Source: Leuconostoc gasicomitatum LMG 18811 (GTDB lineage: Bacteria; Bacillota; Bacilli; Lactobacillales; Lactobacillaceae). From it: a stretch of 64,000 bases of DNA. Within the stretch, counting starts at the first letter, position 1. Every line of letters begins with the position of its first letter. The position numbers and the translations under genes were made by a program. Positions 44,675-54,588 of this stretch are shown one piece after another. The notes under the pieces are model-generated. The model worked only from the letters and a program-made list of their open reading frames with translations. It did no database searches and was not told the origin of the DNA. The stretch is from the NCBI RefSeq assembly GCF_000196855.1, contig NC_014319.1, positions 1,550,001 through 1,614,000 of the forward strand, in the 5' to 3' direction.

Positions 44675-45825
44675 CGTGTAGCAATGTCCATAATTTGTTG
44701 ATACAAAACATTAGCATAATGCGCATCAGAAACGTATAAATCATCTAAAATGGGTGCGCTAGTCATTTGCTTTACAAGCGCATACTGACCATCTGGTGCC
44801 AGCAAATTTAATAACTGACTAAATCGACTAGCATGATTATCCAAGACAATATCAGCCGTTAAAAGTAAAGTTTTCATCACCGTTAATTTTTGAATTTCAG
44901 GCATGTCTTGAAATTTTTGGCGGATTTCATTTGGTAATCTTGGCCCATCAGGATGTGTTTCAAACACATCGACTGCTGTCAAACTCGCCGTTTGTTGCTG
45001 CACGTAACTCATGAATTGTGTCGCAACCAGTTGTCCTAAATCACCAGCCACTAGGTCAAATAGCAAGTCATTTTGATCCTTAACCGGTAATAACTCCAAT
45101 TCAAATAAATTATCTGATACGCGTTGCCAAGCACGAGGGGTGGGATTCAAGTCTGCCCCGCGCGTGTCTGGATAGAGTAATTCAGCATTTTCAGCAATAA
45201 ACTGACGTACTATTGTGTGAATATTTTGACGTTTATTATCACTTTGACCCGCCCATGTTAACCAACCACTGACTGATACAGACATCACTAAGCGTGTGGT
45301 ACGATCTTTGATTGCCGCATCCGATGTTTGCACAGCATAATCTGAATTCTCAAATCCAGACATCGAATCATCTGGATTTTCGGCTAAAATAAGATTCACA
45401 TTATCTGGTAAAGTTAAATCATTAATTTGACGCTGCAACACTAAATTCATGAGTTCGCCTTGAACTGCTTGTGAGCCCCGATTAAATTCATCTAAAAACC
45501 AAATAATCGGTTGTTTCGGTGCTAATTCTGCTTGTTGAATAATTTGAATCAATGTATGTGTATAACCAAACTTCACATCGGCTAATCGACCATAATTTTT
45601 CGTCATCAAAAAAGCTGATTCTGTTAGAGGTGGTATTGGAATAGCCAAATCACCCTTTTCTGACAAAGATACCACCGTTGTAAATAACTTGGCATGTAAT
45701 TTTTTTGCAACATCACATACCAAAGCTGATTTTCCTATGCCTGCTTCACCAACAATAGTTGGTACATTTCCGCCACGTAAAACTAATGGTACGGCAGTTA
45801 ATAATTGTTGATATGATAATGACAT
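44671..45825 (-). CDS. MoxR-like AAA+ ATPase
   Basis: 384 residues. Walker A GEAGIGKS at 26-33, Walker B IIWFLDEFNRG near 105, sensor ILAENPDD near 138 and an Arg-finger region IKDRTTRLVMSV near 164. First gene of a four-gene operon with the VWA metallopeptidase. MoxR ATPases act as chaperones for assembly of metal or protein complexes. Confidence 0.88.
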   Translation of the reverse strand: MSLSYQQLLTAVPLVLRGGNVPTIVGEAGIGKSALVCDVAKKLHAKLFTTVVSLSEKGDLAIPIPPLTESAFLMTKNYGRLADVKFGYTHTLIQIIQQAELAPKQPIIWFLDEFNRGSQAVQGELMNLVLQRQINDLTLPDNVNLILAENPDDSMSGFENSDYAVQTSDAAIKDRTTRLVMSVSVSGWLTWAGQSDNKRQNIHTIVRQFIAENAELLYPDTRGADLNPTPRAWQRVSDNLFELELLPVKDQNDLLFDLVAGDLGQLVATQFMSYVQQQTASLTAVDVFETHPDGPRLPNEIRQKFQDMPEIQKLTVMKTLLLTADIVLDNHASRFSQLLNLLAPDGQYALVKQMTSAPILDDLYVSDAHYANVLYQQIMDIATR

Positions 45826-45890
45826 TTATACCCTCTCTTTTTCTTATATCAATTTTACCGCTTCTCAGCGTTTCATGCTAAAATAAAAGT

Positions 45891-46511
45891 ATGACAAAAC
45901 TACTAATTCTCGGTGCTAACGGTCAGATCGCAAAACTTGTTGTCCCTATGCTAGCTAATACCGATACAGAAATTAAATTAACTTCACTTCATGCGCGTCC
46001 CGAAAAAGGCATTAAGGGTCTTGATGCCGTTGACGAAGACGCCATGATTGCAGCACTTAAAGACGTCGATATTGTTTACGCAAATATTGGTGCGGAGGGT
46101 CGTCAAAAAGCAGCGGCCAATAGTGTTGTCAACGCTATGCATCATGTGGGTGTAAAACGATTAATCTGGGTTGCTACCATTGGCGTTCACAATGAGCTAC
46201 CTGCTGATAAACGCAGTTTATGGGTCAATATTCTTGGCACAATCGACAATGAAAATACGTATATGGGCGACCAAGCTGCCGCCGTTAAACGTATTGAACA
46301 ATCCGCACTAGATTATACTATTGTGCGTCCTAATGAATTAATTGATGATAATGTCATGCAATCACTCCAGATTCAAATAGCACGTGATGCAGAAATTATT
46401 GGTAGACCAATTACACGAACAAGTGTCGCAGCGTTCATAACACAAATTATTTTACATCCAGAATCCTACATTGGTGACTCTGTTGCCATTTCAGAAAAAT
46501 TGACTCAATAA
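45891..46511 (+). CDS. NAD(P)-binding atypical short-chain dehydrogenase
   Basis: 206 residues. Rossmann start LLILGANGQIAKLV (GxxGxxA variant) and NmrA/SDR-a5-like layout: RPEKGIKGLDAVD, VYANIGAEG and DYTIVRPNELID. No YxxxK catalytic pair is clear, so it may be a redox sensor or non-classical reductase. Confidence 0.82.
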   Translation: MTKLLILGANGQIAKLVVPMLANTDTEIKLTSLHARPEKGIKGLDAVDEDAMIAALKDVDIVYANIGAEGRQKAAANSVVNAMHHVGVKRLIWVATIGVHNELPADKRSLWVNILGTIDNENTYMGDQAAAVKRIEQSALDYTIVRPNELIDDNVMQSLQIQIARDAEIIGRPITRTSVAAFITQIILHPESYIGDSVAISEKLTQ

Positions 46512-46543
46512 AAAAATTCAAACAGTCGTTTGAATTTTTTTAT
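46510..46543. terminator. Bidirectional terminator
   Basis: AAATTCAAAC-AGTC-GTTTGAATTT with T-runs on both strands, between convergent SDR and PBP genes. Confidence 0.88.
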
Positions 46544-48594
46544 TTTGAATTCGGTTTTGCTTCCACATATTGCCAATAAGCATCAATAATTTTAGCAGAT
46601 ATTTTCCCATTGGTGCCATCTAAATAGTTATTCATACCTGGTATAGCCATGGCTATCGCAAATGGTTGACCAGGTGTATAAGCAACCATTGATTCTGTAT
46701 ACGTTTGGTTCCCATTAGTAACAGTTTCTGCAGTTCCTGTCTTAGCGTGCACTTTTGGTATGAGCTTGTGCATATCTGCGCCACCCGTGTTCCAAGCATC
46801 AGATCCATTAGCGACACGATTCATACCATTCTCAATGGTATCCCACTCACCAGCATCTAATTTAACTTGTCCTTGTACCTTTGGTGTTGCAGTCCAAACA
46901 GTTTTTTGTTTATCACTATTAGGCTGCCCTTGTGTCAGCGCGCCAACAATATGAGGTGCTACAAGATAGCCACCATTAGCAATTACCGATACATAGCGTG
47001 CTAATTGCAACGTCGTATATGAATCATATTGTCCAAAAGTTTCATATAGATACTTACCTTGTGCTTCACCAGTTGTTGCACCCCGGTAACCAGCTGTTTC
47101 ACCATCAATATCAACACCAGTTTTTGTACCTAAGCCAAATTGACCTAATCCGTTTCGTAAGGTCTGGAAAGCATCCGGACGTAACCCTAATGCCGATCCA
47201 GGACTATAAGTTTGTCCACCAATCTTCATACCTAATTGTACAAAGTACGTGTTTGACGATCGTTCCAACGCTGTTTCCGCGTCGATTGGTGTTGGTGTGC
47301 CAGCTTGGTTCCAATAAGATGTAATTGCTGGCGTACCCTGAATTTTGATTGCCTGATCATTTAACACTGTATTATTTTGTGAAATAACACCTTTTTGAAA
47401 ACCGGTTGCCAATACCGCCGGCTTGATAACTGATCCCATAACAATGGCATGGTTAATGTTACCTAATGGATCAGCAGTCTTTTGTCCAGTTTCATGATTA
47501 CGATCGACACCAGCCATCGCATAAATACCGCCCGTGTACGGATTAATGACAGTAGCGTATGCTCCCTCAACATCGCCGCCTGGCAAATTATCTTCAAGTA
47601 TCTTTTGAACAGCACTTTGAAAACGCGCGTTGATCGTTAACTTAACATTATCCCCAGCCTGTCCATTATATTTAATTTGAGAAGATTTAATTTGACCGCC
47701 ACTGCCTGTTGTAACAAGTGTTTGCGAAGCTGATCCTTTCAAAATGGATTCATAATCTTTTTCCAGACTTGAATTACCAACCGGCTCATTTTGTGAATAA
47801 CCTTGCGCAAGCAACGTATGCAACCGATCTTCTGGCAGCCCGGTGGCCTCATTAGTCACAGTGCCAACAAGCGTTTTAAATTCATTCCCTTCTGGATACT
47901 GTCGTGACCAACTCGTACCAAGTTTAATGCCTGGAAATTCACTTAACCGCTCACCGATTTCAGCCAACTCAGTATTTGTCACGTCTGACTCTTTAATAAA
48001 TGTTGTGGATAATGTGTACGCGCCACTCATACGTTGAAATATCATAGCAGCATTTTGATCGACATTCTTTGCTAAATCATGCTTTTGTACATACCTAACT
48101 TCATACATATTAATTTGTTCGGTGGTTAATGATAATTTATCATTTTTATATTTTTTTGTAATAATTTTAGTTATTTTTTCATTATTTGACTTATTTGCTA
48201 AGTAGAAATCAACTTTCGAACGTTCACTGAGCCGTTTAGTATCAATTGTCATAAACTTACTTAATTTAGTAGCTATTCCACGCATAGTTGATGACGTCAC
48301 TGACGTACCACGTGTAAACGTCACTGCCGCTTGCGCCTTGTTACCAACAATAACACGCCCAGTCGCATCATAAAACATACCGCGCGGCGTGTTACCTTTT
48401 TCAATTGTTTCATCATTACGATTAACTTCGCTCTGATAATAGGCACCTTGCTTGATCGTCAAAAAAGCTAATTGAACAATAAGTGCAATCATTAATGTCA
48501 ATGCAATACCAAGCAGGATATTTAAACGCGCAGGCAGATTGGCGCTCGCGTTATTTTTTTTGTCACGATCTTCTAAGTAAGGATTACGTTGCAT
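46540..48594 (-). CDS. Class B penicillin-binding protein (PBP2b-like transpeptidase)
   Basis: 684 residues. Short cytoplasmic tail, membrane helix at about 25-47, a dimerisation part (RGMFYDATGRVI near 70) and a transpeptidase domain with SVIK near 384, SSN near 446 and KTGT near 619. Start taken at ATG 48594; upstream in-frame starts cannot be excluded. Likely cell elongation transpeptidase. Confidence 0.9.
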   Translation of the reverse strand: MQRNPYLEDRDKKNNASANLPARLNILLGIALTLMIALIVQLAFLTIKQGAYYQSEVNRNDETIEKGNTPRGMFYDATGRVIVGNKAQAAVTFTRGTSVTSSTMRGIATKLSKFMTIDTKRLSERSKVDFYLANKSNNEKITKIITKKYKNDKLSLTTEQINMYEVRYVQKHDLAKNVDQNAAMIFQRMSGAYTLSTTFIKESDVTNTELAEIGERLSEFPGIKLGTSWSRQYPEGNEFKTLVGTVTNEATGLPEDRLHTLLAQGYSQNEPVGNSSLEKDYESILKGSASQTLVTTGSGGQIKSSQIKYNGQAGDNVKLTINARFQSAVQKILEDNLPGGDVEGAYATVINPYTGGIYAMAGVDRNHETGQKTADPLGNINHAIVMGSVIKPAVLATGFQKGVISQNNTVLNDQAIKIQGTPAITSYWNQAGTPTPIDAETALERSSNTYFVQLGMKIGGQTYSPGSALGLRPDAFQTLRNGLGQFGLGTKTGVDIDGETAGYRGATTGEAQGKYLYETFGQYDSYTTLQLARYVSVIANGGYLVAPHIVGALTQGQPNSDKQKTVWTATPKVQGQVKLDAGEWDTIENGMNRVANGSDAWNTGGADMHKLIPKVHAKTGTAETVTNGNQTYTESMVAYTPGQPFAIAMAIPGMNNYLDGTNGKISAKIIDAYWQYVEAKPNSK

Positions 48595-48690
48595 GTTTGA
48601 CCCCATTTTCATCAATAAACTACTTATCTAGATTACCACAAATCTCATTTTATCGCTAAAAATACCCCGAAAATTTGTTATATTAGTAAT

Positions 48691-51303
48691 ATGAATAAAA
48701 AAAATATTTTCATATCACCATTAGCACTAAGTTTTTGGTTACCATTATTAGTCATGCTCAGTTATTTCATATATCGTGGTATGTCCCCATTTGGCACAAG
48801 TTCTGTTCTCACAGTCGATTTAGGTCAACAATATATTGACCAATTTGCTGCTTTCAAACACACTTTGATATCACATCCGAGTAGTTTTTTTTACTCTTTT
48901 AGTAATGCGTTAGGCGGTGATATGATCAGTGAATGGGCATATTATTTAATGAGCCCATTTAATTTAATTTATTTATTTGTGCCACTCATGCAACTACCAG
49001 CAGCTATTTTAATAGTCACTGTTTTAAAATTTGGAACTGCTGGTTTATCAATGGCCTATCTTTTAAAAAGTTTAAAACTACAAAAAAATTATTATGTTTC
49101 ATTATTCGCAATTAATTATGCTCTTTCGGGCTGGTTTATTGCTAATGATCTGAATTTACTATGGCTCGACGCAGCAATTTTGTTGCCCCTTCTTATTTTG
49201 CAACTTGAACAACTTTTTAATCGTCCCACTTATTGGCGCTATGCGCTTATTCTTGGTTTAACCATTATTAGTAACTATTACATTGCCTACATGATCGTTA
49301 TTTTTATAACAATTTATTTTATATGGCGTATAACATGGCCAAATCAAATACAACCGCGTTGGCAAACTTTAAAACACTTTGTAGTTGGCAGCTTTATTGG
49401 TGGTGCCTTGAGCGCCTGGCTAATATTACCAACTTACTATCAACTCAAACTAGGTAAGGCACAGTACAGTTCCGATTGGTCATTAAAATTTGATAATAAT
49501 CCACTGAAACTCCTATTCAAACTTGTTCCTGGTAGTTTTGATTTTAACCAAATGCAAACAGGTCAAGCAAATTTCTATGTTTCTGCATTTATATTAATTG
49601 CATTACTAACTTTTTTTACCACCAAAACATTACATTGGACAGTTAAATTAGGTGGTGCTACTATTCTTGTCTTGTTATTTTTGGCTACAACGTGGGCACC
49701 GTTAACTTTAATATTCCATGGTTTTCAATATCCTGTTTGGTATCCTTACCGATTCAGTTTTATTATCAGTTTTTTCATGATTTACTTGGCTGCGCTCTCT
49801 TGGCAGCCCAATTGGCGCCCAAATTTAAGTACCATTATCATCATTTTATTAATCTTAGTTGCCTTTACCGCTTATGCACTCACAATGACTCATAAAATTG
49901 CATATATTAGTCAACAAAGTGTGGCTATTTTTGTTAGTCTTTTTCTGCTGACATTATCAATGCTGCTGTTTAAACAGCAGCAACGATTATGGCTCCCAAT
50001 TCTCATTTTTATAACAACAATATCTTTGGCTTCAAACGTTATATTATCTCTCAATCGTTTCTCTTATCTCACAAATACAGAATACCAAAACAGCATCAAA
50101 TCTCTTAATATAGCTGATGAGACTCTTAAAAAAGATAAATCATGGTATCGTGTGGCGCAAACATTTCAACGAACACGTGGAGATGCCATGATGCTTGATT
50201 ATTATAGCGGCTCACACTTTAGTTCTGCTCTACCAAAAACAACCCCCAATTTTTTTGGCAATTTTGGTCAACCTGATGGGGATAATTACGTTGTTTATAG
50301 CAATGGCAGCATTTTGTCAGATGCCTTACTCGGAATGAAATATGTCCTTACACCAAATAACCACGACCGTGGACGCGCTGGTGAACCTAGCACGCATCTC
50401 ATTGGATATCGGCCAGACACAATCAAATATGCCTTACAGTCAAATAAGGGTACAAGTAACGTTCTAAACAACCCCTATGCATTACCTATTGCTTTTTCGG
50501 CTAATTCAAAAGCTCTAAAGACCCCTATGTTATATAATAATCCCCTACAAAATCAAGGTAATCTTTGGCAAGATTTGTCTGGCGATGCAACATCCCCTAT
50601 TCATGTTGAAAATTTTCAGCAAGCCATCGGACATAATGTTAACGCACCGACTGGTATTACAGGGGCTATATTAACAAAAGAAAACAAAGCACAACCTGCC
50701 CAATTAAATTTACAGTTTACCCCAGCAACAAATGATAGTTACTATCTCACACTTGGTTCAGGATTGCCCATCAAGGAATTTGACCTGTTAATCAATAATA
50801 AAGTCATTACGCAATTTAGTTCCTATCGTCACACTGTTCTAGTTAATTTAGTCACAAAGGCAAAAAATAAGCCTCAAACAGTTACCATTCGTTTTAAAAA
50901 TACACAATCACTTGTTTTAAATAATTTTACCCTTTATCGTGTTGATAATAATCAGTTCCAGAGAAACAATCAACAGTTAAAGCAACATCCAATTAAAATC
51001 ACTAAACGAAATGAACGTTTGATAGCAGGTGAAATTACCACAACTAAACAGCAACAATTAATTATAACAACAATTCCTGATGCACCGGGTTGGCATATTA
51101 CTTTGGACGGCAAATCAGCATCACCAAGTAAAGTCGCAAATTATTTTATTGCTGTTCATACAACTCCTGGTAAACATACGATCCAGTTTAAATATACGCC
51201 ACCACTGTTCTGGGCAGGGTTATTTATATCACTATTGGCTGTTTTGGCTTTAATACTCAGTCTGATACTTAAAAAAACACTTGCAAGAAAACGTTCCACA
51301 TGA
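48691..51303 (+). CDS. YfhO-family membrane protein (probable glycosyltransferase)
   Basis: 870 residues with about a dozen membrane helices in the first 450 and two more at the end, around an outside domain of 350 residues. [17 protein letters not shown] near 44 and [17 protein letters not shown] near 151 are typical of YfhO. Relatives decorate lipoteichoic acid or wall polymers. Divergent from the PBP gene. Confidence 0.85.
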   Translation: MNKKNIFISPLALSFWLPLLVMLSYFIYRGMSPFGTSSVLTVDLGQQYIDQFAAFKHTLISHPSSFFYSFSNALGGDMISEWAYYLMSPFNLIYLFVPLMQLPAAILIVTVLKFGTAGLSMAYLLKSLKLQKNYYVSLFAINYALSGWFIANDLNLLWLDAAILLPLLILQLEQLFNRPTYWRYALILGLTIISNYYIAYMIVIFITIYFIWRITWPNQIQPRWQTLKHFVVGSFIGGALSAWLILPTYYQLKLGKAQYSSDWSLKFDNNPLKLLFKLVPGSFDFNQMQTGQANFYVSAFILIALLTFFTTKTLHWTVKLGGATILVLLFLATTWAPLTLIFHGFQYPVWYPYRFSFIISFFMIYLAALSWQPNWRPNLSTIIIILLILVAFTAYALTMTHKIAYISQQSVAIFVSLFLLTLSMLLFKQQQRLWLPILIFITTISLASNVILSLNRFSYLTNTEYQNSIKSLNIADETLKKDKSWYRVAQTFQRTRGDAMMLDYYSGSHFSSALPKTTPNFFGNFGQPDGDNYVVYSNGSILSDALLGMKYVLTPNNHDRGRAGEPSTHLIGYRPDTIKYALQSNKGTSNVLNNPYALPIAFSANSKALKTPMLYNNPLQNQGNLWQDLSGDATSPIHVENFQQAIGHNVNAPTGITGAILTKENKAQPAQLNLQFTPATNDSYYLTLGSGLPIKEFDLLINNKVITQFSSYRHTVLVNLVTKAKNKPQTVTIRFKNTQSLVLNNFTLYRVDNNQFQRNNQQLKQHPIKITKRNERLIAGEITTTKQQQLIITTIPDAPGWHITLDGKSASPSKVANYFIAVHTTPGKHTIQFKYTPPLFWAGLFISLLAVLALILSLILKKTLARKRST

Positions 51304-51361
51304 TATGCTCTTTTTGCTTATTATTTGCAATAAAATTGCAAACTTGAAAGGAATTTGTTTT

Positions 51362-51844
51362 ATGTCAGAAGAAAAAGTATTTCCAATGACAGCTGAGGGA
51401 CGCAACAAACTACAAGCTGAATTGGAAGATCTCATTACAAACCAACGCCCAGAAATTACTAAAAGAATTCAAATTGCACGTTCATATGGTGATTTATCAG
51501 AAAACTCAGAGTATCAATCTGCAAAAGATGAACAAGCTTTCGTTGAAGGCCGCATTCAAACTTTGAAAAAAATGATTGAAAATGCTGAAATTATTGATCC
51601 AAATGCAACAGCAGCTGATGAAGTTTCACTTGGTAAAACTGTAACTTTTAAAGAATTACCAAATGAAGATGCTGAAACATATGCTATTGTTGGATCAACT
51701 GAATCTGATCCTGTAGCAGGTAAAATTTCAAACGAATCAGCAATGGCTGTTGCTCTGCTCGGTAAAAAAGTTGGTGACAAAGTCAACGTACCATTACCTA
51801 GTGGAGATAACATTAGTGTTGAGATTTTAAAAGTTGAAAAATAG
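51362..51844 (+). CDS. greA: Transcription elongation factor GreA
   Basis: Rescues backtracked RNA polymerase. 160 residues from ATG 51362 with AAAGGAA upstream. N-terminal coiled coil with the acidic tip [17 protein letters not shown] near 44-60 and the C-terminal FKBP-like domain. 58 nt after yfhO; may be co-transcribed. Confidence 0.96.
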   Translation: MSEEKVFPMTAEGRNKLQAELEDLITNQRPEITKRIQIARSYGDLSENSEYQSAKDEQAFVEGRIQTLKKMIENAEIIDPNATAADEVSLGKTVTFKELPNEDAETYAIVGSTESDPVAGKISNESAMAVALLGKKVGDKVNVPLPSGDNISVEILKVEK

Positions 51845-51847
51845 TAT

Positions 51848-51937
51848 CAAAAAAGACTTACATGAGCAGGAAGTTAGTATCTTTAGAAAAATAAATTCTA
51901 AGATATTAGCTTCCTGCATAGTTGTAAGTCTTTTTTG
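51848..51937 (+). terminator. Long hairpin terminator after greA
   Basis: AAAAAAGACTTACA/TGTAAGTCTTTTTT outer stem and AGGAAGTTAGTATCTTAGAA-type inner stem with a short AAATAAA loop; ends in T6. Unusually long (about 35 bp of pairing), able to terminate in either direction. Confidence 0.88.
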
Positions 51938-52003
51938 ATGTTTTATTCTATTAATTAAAATATCATAACAGTATGTTTACCGATAAAAATCAAGTCTATC
52001 ACA

Positions 52004-52966
52004 TTATACAAATTTATTGATATTCCCAATAATAATAGCGCCAATCACCACTAAAATTGTTCCAACAATGATTAGCTTCATTTGATAGTTAGATTTCTTT
52101 TCACCTAACAAATAAATACCACCAAATGTCGCTACAATAATACCAAGTTGTGAAAATGTTGTGGCGATAGTTTGACCAACAGCGGGATTTGCGGCTGAAA
52201 TAAACATAAAAATATTTCCAATCGCCCAAACCAACCCTGTCACAATATTTTTCCAAGTTGGCTTGCCAAACATCTTATCTGCTTCTTTTAACACGAAAAT
52301 AACAATCAAGAATGCACCGATAACTTGTCCAATAGCTTGCGGACCAACAATAGCGGTCATATAATCGACGCCATTACTTTTATTCTTAATATCATCTGAA
52401 ATATAATTAATTTTATTCAAAAAATTTGGTAACACAAAGTAAATCATAAATCCTGCAGTTGAAATGACTAAATATAATAACCCTTTAGTCATGCTTTTGG
52501 CTTTTACTTGATCACTAATCCCAGAATTTAGTGCCCTATCACGCGCAGAAATCAAGGTTGCACCAATCACCACAGCAATAATTGAAATGATTCCAATAAG
52601 CCACATTTTCCCAGTTTTCCAATCACCCAAAACAACAGCGGCCATCAAAGCATTTGTAACTATTTGACCAGCGGTTGATAATGGAATAGCAAGTGACACA
52701 CCGAGATCTTTAATTGCCAAAAACTGACCAGCTGTTCCTATGGCCCAAACTAGCCCTGAAGCAATACCAACAATCCATATTTCTGGACCTAAATATGCAT
52801 GATTTGGTATAACATATAAAAGCATTGTCCCTAGACCAAATATCAATGCCCCAAATGTCATTCCCAAAGTTTGCTGACCAGCTGTCCCACCCATTTTTGT
52901 ATTAACGAGTCCCACAGACCCCCACGCTAATGCTGGAACCAATGCCAGAAGAATTGCTACGTTCAT
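52004..52966 (-). CDS. Glucose/ribose porter family sugar transporter
   Basis: 320 residues from ATG 52966 with AAGGAG upstream. Ten hydrophobic segments of the DMT superfamily GRP type; start AILLALVPALAWGSVGLVNT and repeated TIATTFSQLGIIVATFGGIYLLGE. GlcU/RbsU-type proton-sugar uptake likely. Two cre boxes upstream show CcpA control; exact sugar unknown. Confidence 0.88.
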   Translation of the reverse strand: MNVAILLALVPALAWGSVGLVNTKMGGTAGQQTLGMTFGALIFGLGTMLLYVIPNHAYLGPEIWIVGIASGLVWAIGTAGQFLAIKDLGVSLAIPLSTAGQIVTNALMAAVVLGDWKTGKMWLIGIISIIAVVIGATLISARDRALNSGISDQVKAKSMTKGLLYLVISTAGFMIYFVLPNFLNKINYISDDIKNKSNGVDYMTAIVGPQAIGQVIGAFLIVIFVLKEADKMFGKPTWKNIVTGLVWAIGNIFMFISAANPAVGQTIATTFSQLGIIVATFGGIYLLGEKKSNYQMKLIIVGTILVVIGAIIIGNINKFV

Positions 52967-53034
52967 TATTTTACGACTCCTTATCCTGATCATGCTATTT
53001 TACATGATTTATTAACAAGACTATTGTACCTGAA

Positions 53035-53080
53035 TGAAAACGTTTACACAATCTTTTCTAAGAAATTGTAAACGTTTTCA
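53035..53080 (-). promoter_or_regulatory. Paired cre boxes upstream of the sugar transporter
   Basis: TGAAAACGTTTACA (53035-53048) and TGTAAACGTTTTCA (53067-53080) both fully match the cre consensus and form a 16-bp inverted repeat 18 nt apart, upstream of the transporter. Strong sign of CcpA or a related LacI-type protein binding twice. Confidence 0.85.
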
Positions 53081-53133
53081 TTAATTGTGATAAATAACCT
53101 AACTTAAAACATAATTCAGCATAGCTAAACATA

Positions 53134-53172
53134 GAAAAAACTATCAAGAAATTTACTTTCTCGATAGTTTTC
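53134..53172 (-). terminator. Terminator after the MltG-like/GH73 gene
   Basis: AAAAAACTATCAAGAAA and TTTCTCGATAGTTTT form a stem of about 12 bp around GTAAA on the minus strand, followed by TTTTTTC. Confidence 0.82.
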
Positions 53173-53189
53173 TCTGTTAAGACAATTAG

Positions 53190-54482
53190 TTATTTATCAT
53201 AGCGTTGCATGTTCCAAGTTTCAATAACATTAACTAATAACTTCGTATAATTAACATCAGTGGCATAATGATTATCATAGAGTGCTTTAGCTGCTTGCTT
53301 GTAGTTTTTTGCAGCAATAACATCTTTAAATTGATTTGGATTCCACGTATTCCCATTTACAATGGTTTCAGCGTGTTCACGCATACTGTCTTTCCAACTG
53401 TCATATACTGCAAAACGTGCTTGTTGTGTTTCTGGCTTACCATCAACATATTCCGTTGTATCTAATACAACAGATTTACCCGGCGTTTCATCTTGCGTTT
53501 TGACACCATAGAAATTATTATACTTTGAAGATAATTTAGAATTATCCCAATTCGATTCGTGTGCTGCTTGCGCAATAGATACTGACGCTAATAAGCCATA
53601 CTTTTTCGATAATTCTTGCGCATAAGGGGCCACTTTGCGTACAAATGCTAGGCGCCTCTCAAATTCAGATTTTCCAGAAGTTGCTAGTAAGGCCATAATA
53701 TTTGGTGTTGGCAAACCATTTTCTTTAAGCGTACCATAGTATGGTTGCATCGTTTTATTAGATACTTCCAGCAAGTTAGCAATAACTGCATGCGCTGTTT
53801 TATCTTTACTCAAATCAAATGCTTGCGGATAAATATAATCTAATAATTTACCTGTTTTCGTATTTGACTGATCCACGCCACGCAATAAATCAGGATATTT
53901 TTTTTGCATTTGATTAATTAACGATTTACTATCTAATGCTGTCAGAATGTCCTGTTCAGATACACCTGAAACTTCATCAGCAATGTGTTGCGCAACTTGA
54001 TCAGCTGTTTGACCAACAGAAACTAACACATAACCCTTAGGTAACTTTGGTGCAGCACCTGGTCCACTCGTCATCTGTTCAAAAATTAACTGTGTTGTTT
54101 GTGAAGGTGACAGTTGGTAAGTGCCTGCTTGTAATTTTTCAGCCCCTTGAGACATGGCATATTTGTAAAAGTTTTTACTATTTTTGATTATTTTTTTATT
54201 TTGTAACGTTTGCCCCATTTGTGAAGCTGTTGAACCAGTTGGTATATTAACAGTTTTAAAAGTTGTATCCTGTGGATTCAATGCTGCATTCTTATCTGTC
54301 AATAATGTTTTTGCCATAAATACAATGCCTACAATGACAAAAATTGCTAAAATCACTCCAATTATACGATTTCGTGTACCATGTATTTTTCTTCGTTTAC
54401 CATTAGATAATTTATTTTGTGCTGCGTCTAGCGATTCGGCAGCTTTAATTTCATGTTGATGTCTTTTTTTTCTAGATTCCAT
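53190..54482 (-). CDS. MltG-like domain fused to GH73 glucosaminidase
   Basis: 430 residues. Basic cytoplasmic N-terminus (about 1-38), membrane helix at 39-60, a YceG/MltG-like outer part (VNIPTGSTASQMGQTL near 80; LQAGTYQLSPSQTTQLIFEQ near 116; LLDYIYPQAF near 210), then a GH73 domain from about 285 (ASVSIAQAAHESNW with probable catalytic Glu near 309, and YNNFYGVK). In MltG the catalytic Glu lies in ASIVEKE; the matching stretch here is ATSGKSE, so the lyase centre appears lost. Probably a septal or elongation hydrolase working through GH73. Confidence 0.8.
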   Translation of the reverse strand: MESRKKRHQHEIKAAESLDAAQNKLSNGKRRKIHGTRNRIIGVILAIFVIVGIVFMAKTLLTDKNAALNPQDTTFKTVNIPTGSTASQMGQTLQNKKIIKNSKNFYKYAMSQGAEKLQAGTYQLSPSQTTQLIFEQMTSGPGAAPKLPKGYVLVSVGQTADQVAQHIADEVSGVSEQDILTALDSKSLINQMQKKYPDLLRGVDQSNTKTGKLLDYIYPQAFDLSKDKTAHAVIANLLEVSNKTMQPYYGTLKENGLPTPNIMALLATSGKSEFERRLAFVRKVAPYAQELSKKYGLLASVSIAQAAHESNWDNSKLSSKYNNFYGVKTQDETPGKSVVLDTTEYVDGKPETQQARFAVYDSWKDSMREHAETIVNGNTWNPNQFKDVIAAKNYKQAAKALYDNHYATDVNYTKLLVNVIETWNMQRYDK

Positions 54483-54510
54483 AATTTACCTTCTAAAATT
54501 GCGTTATATA

Positions 54511-54543
54511 GTAAAGCGACTAGCATATTTCATACTAGCCGCC
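54511..54543 (-). terminator. Terminator after ackA
   Basis: Hairpin GCGGCTAGTATG/CATGCTAGTCGC-like on the minus strand with a short loop, then TTTAC. U-run is short, so it is moderate; it lies 46 nt after the ackA stop and before the fusion gene. Confidence 0.5.
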
Positions 54544-54588
54544 TTGTTACATTTTATCATATTTATTAACGCAAAAGATTAAAAAATT

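Noticed and set aside
48660-48690. Third copy of the GTCCC-N4-TCGGGG element before yfhO
   Set aside because: Only TACCCCGA matches; the GGGAC half is missing and spacing differs.
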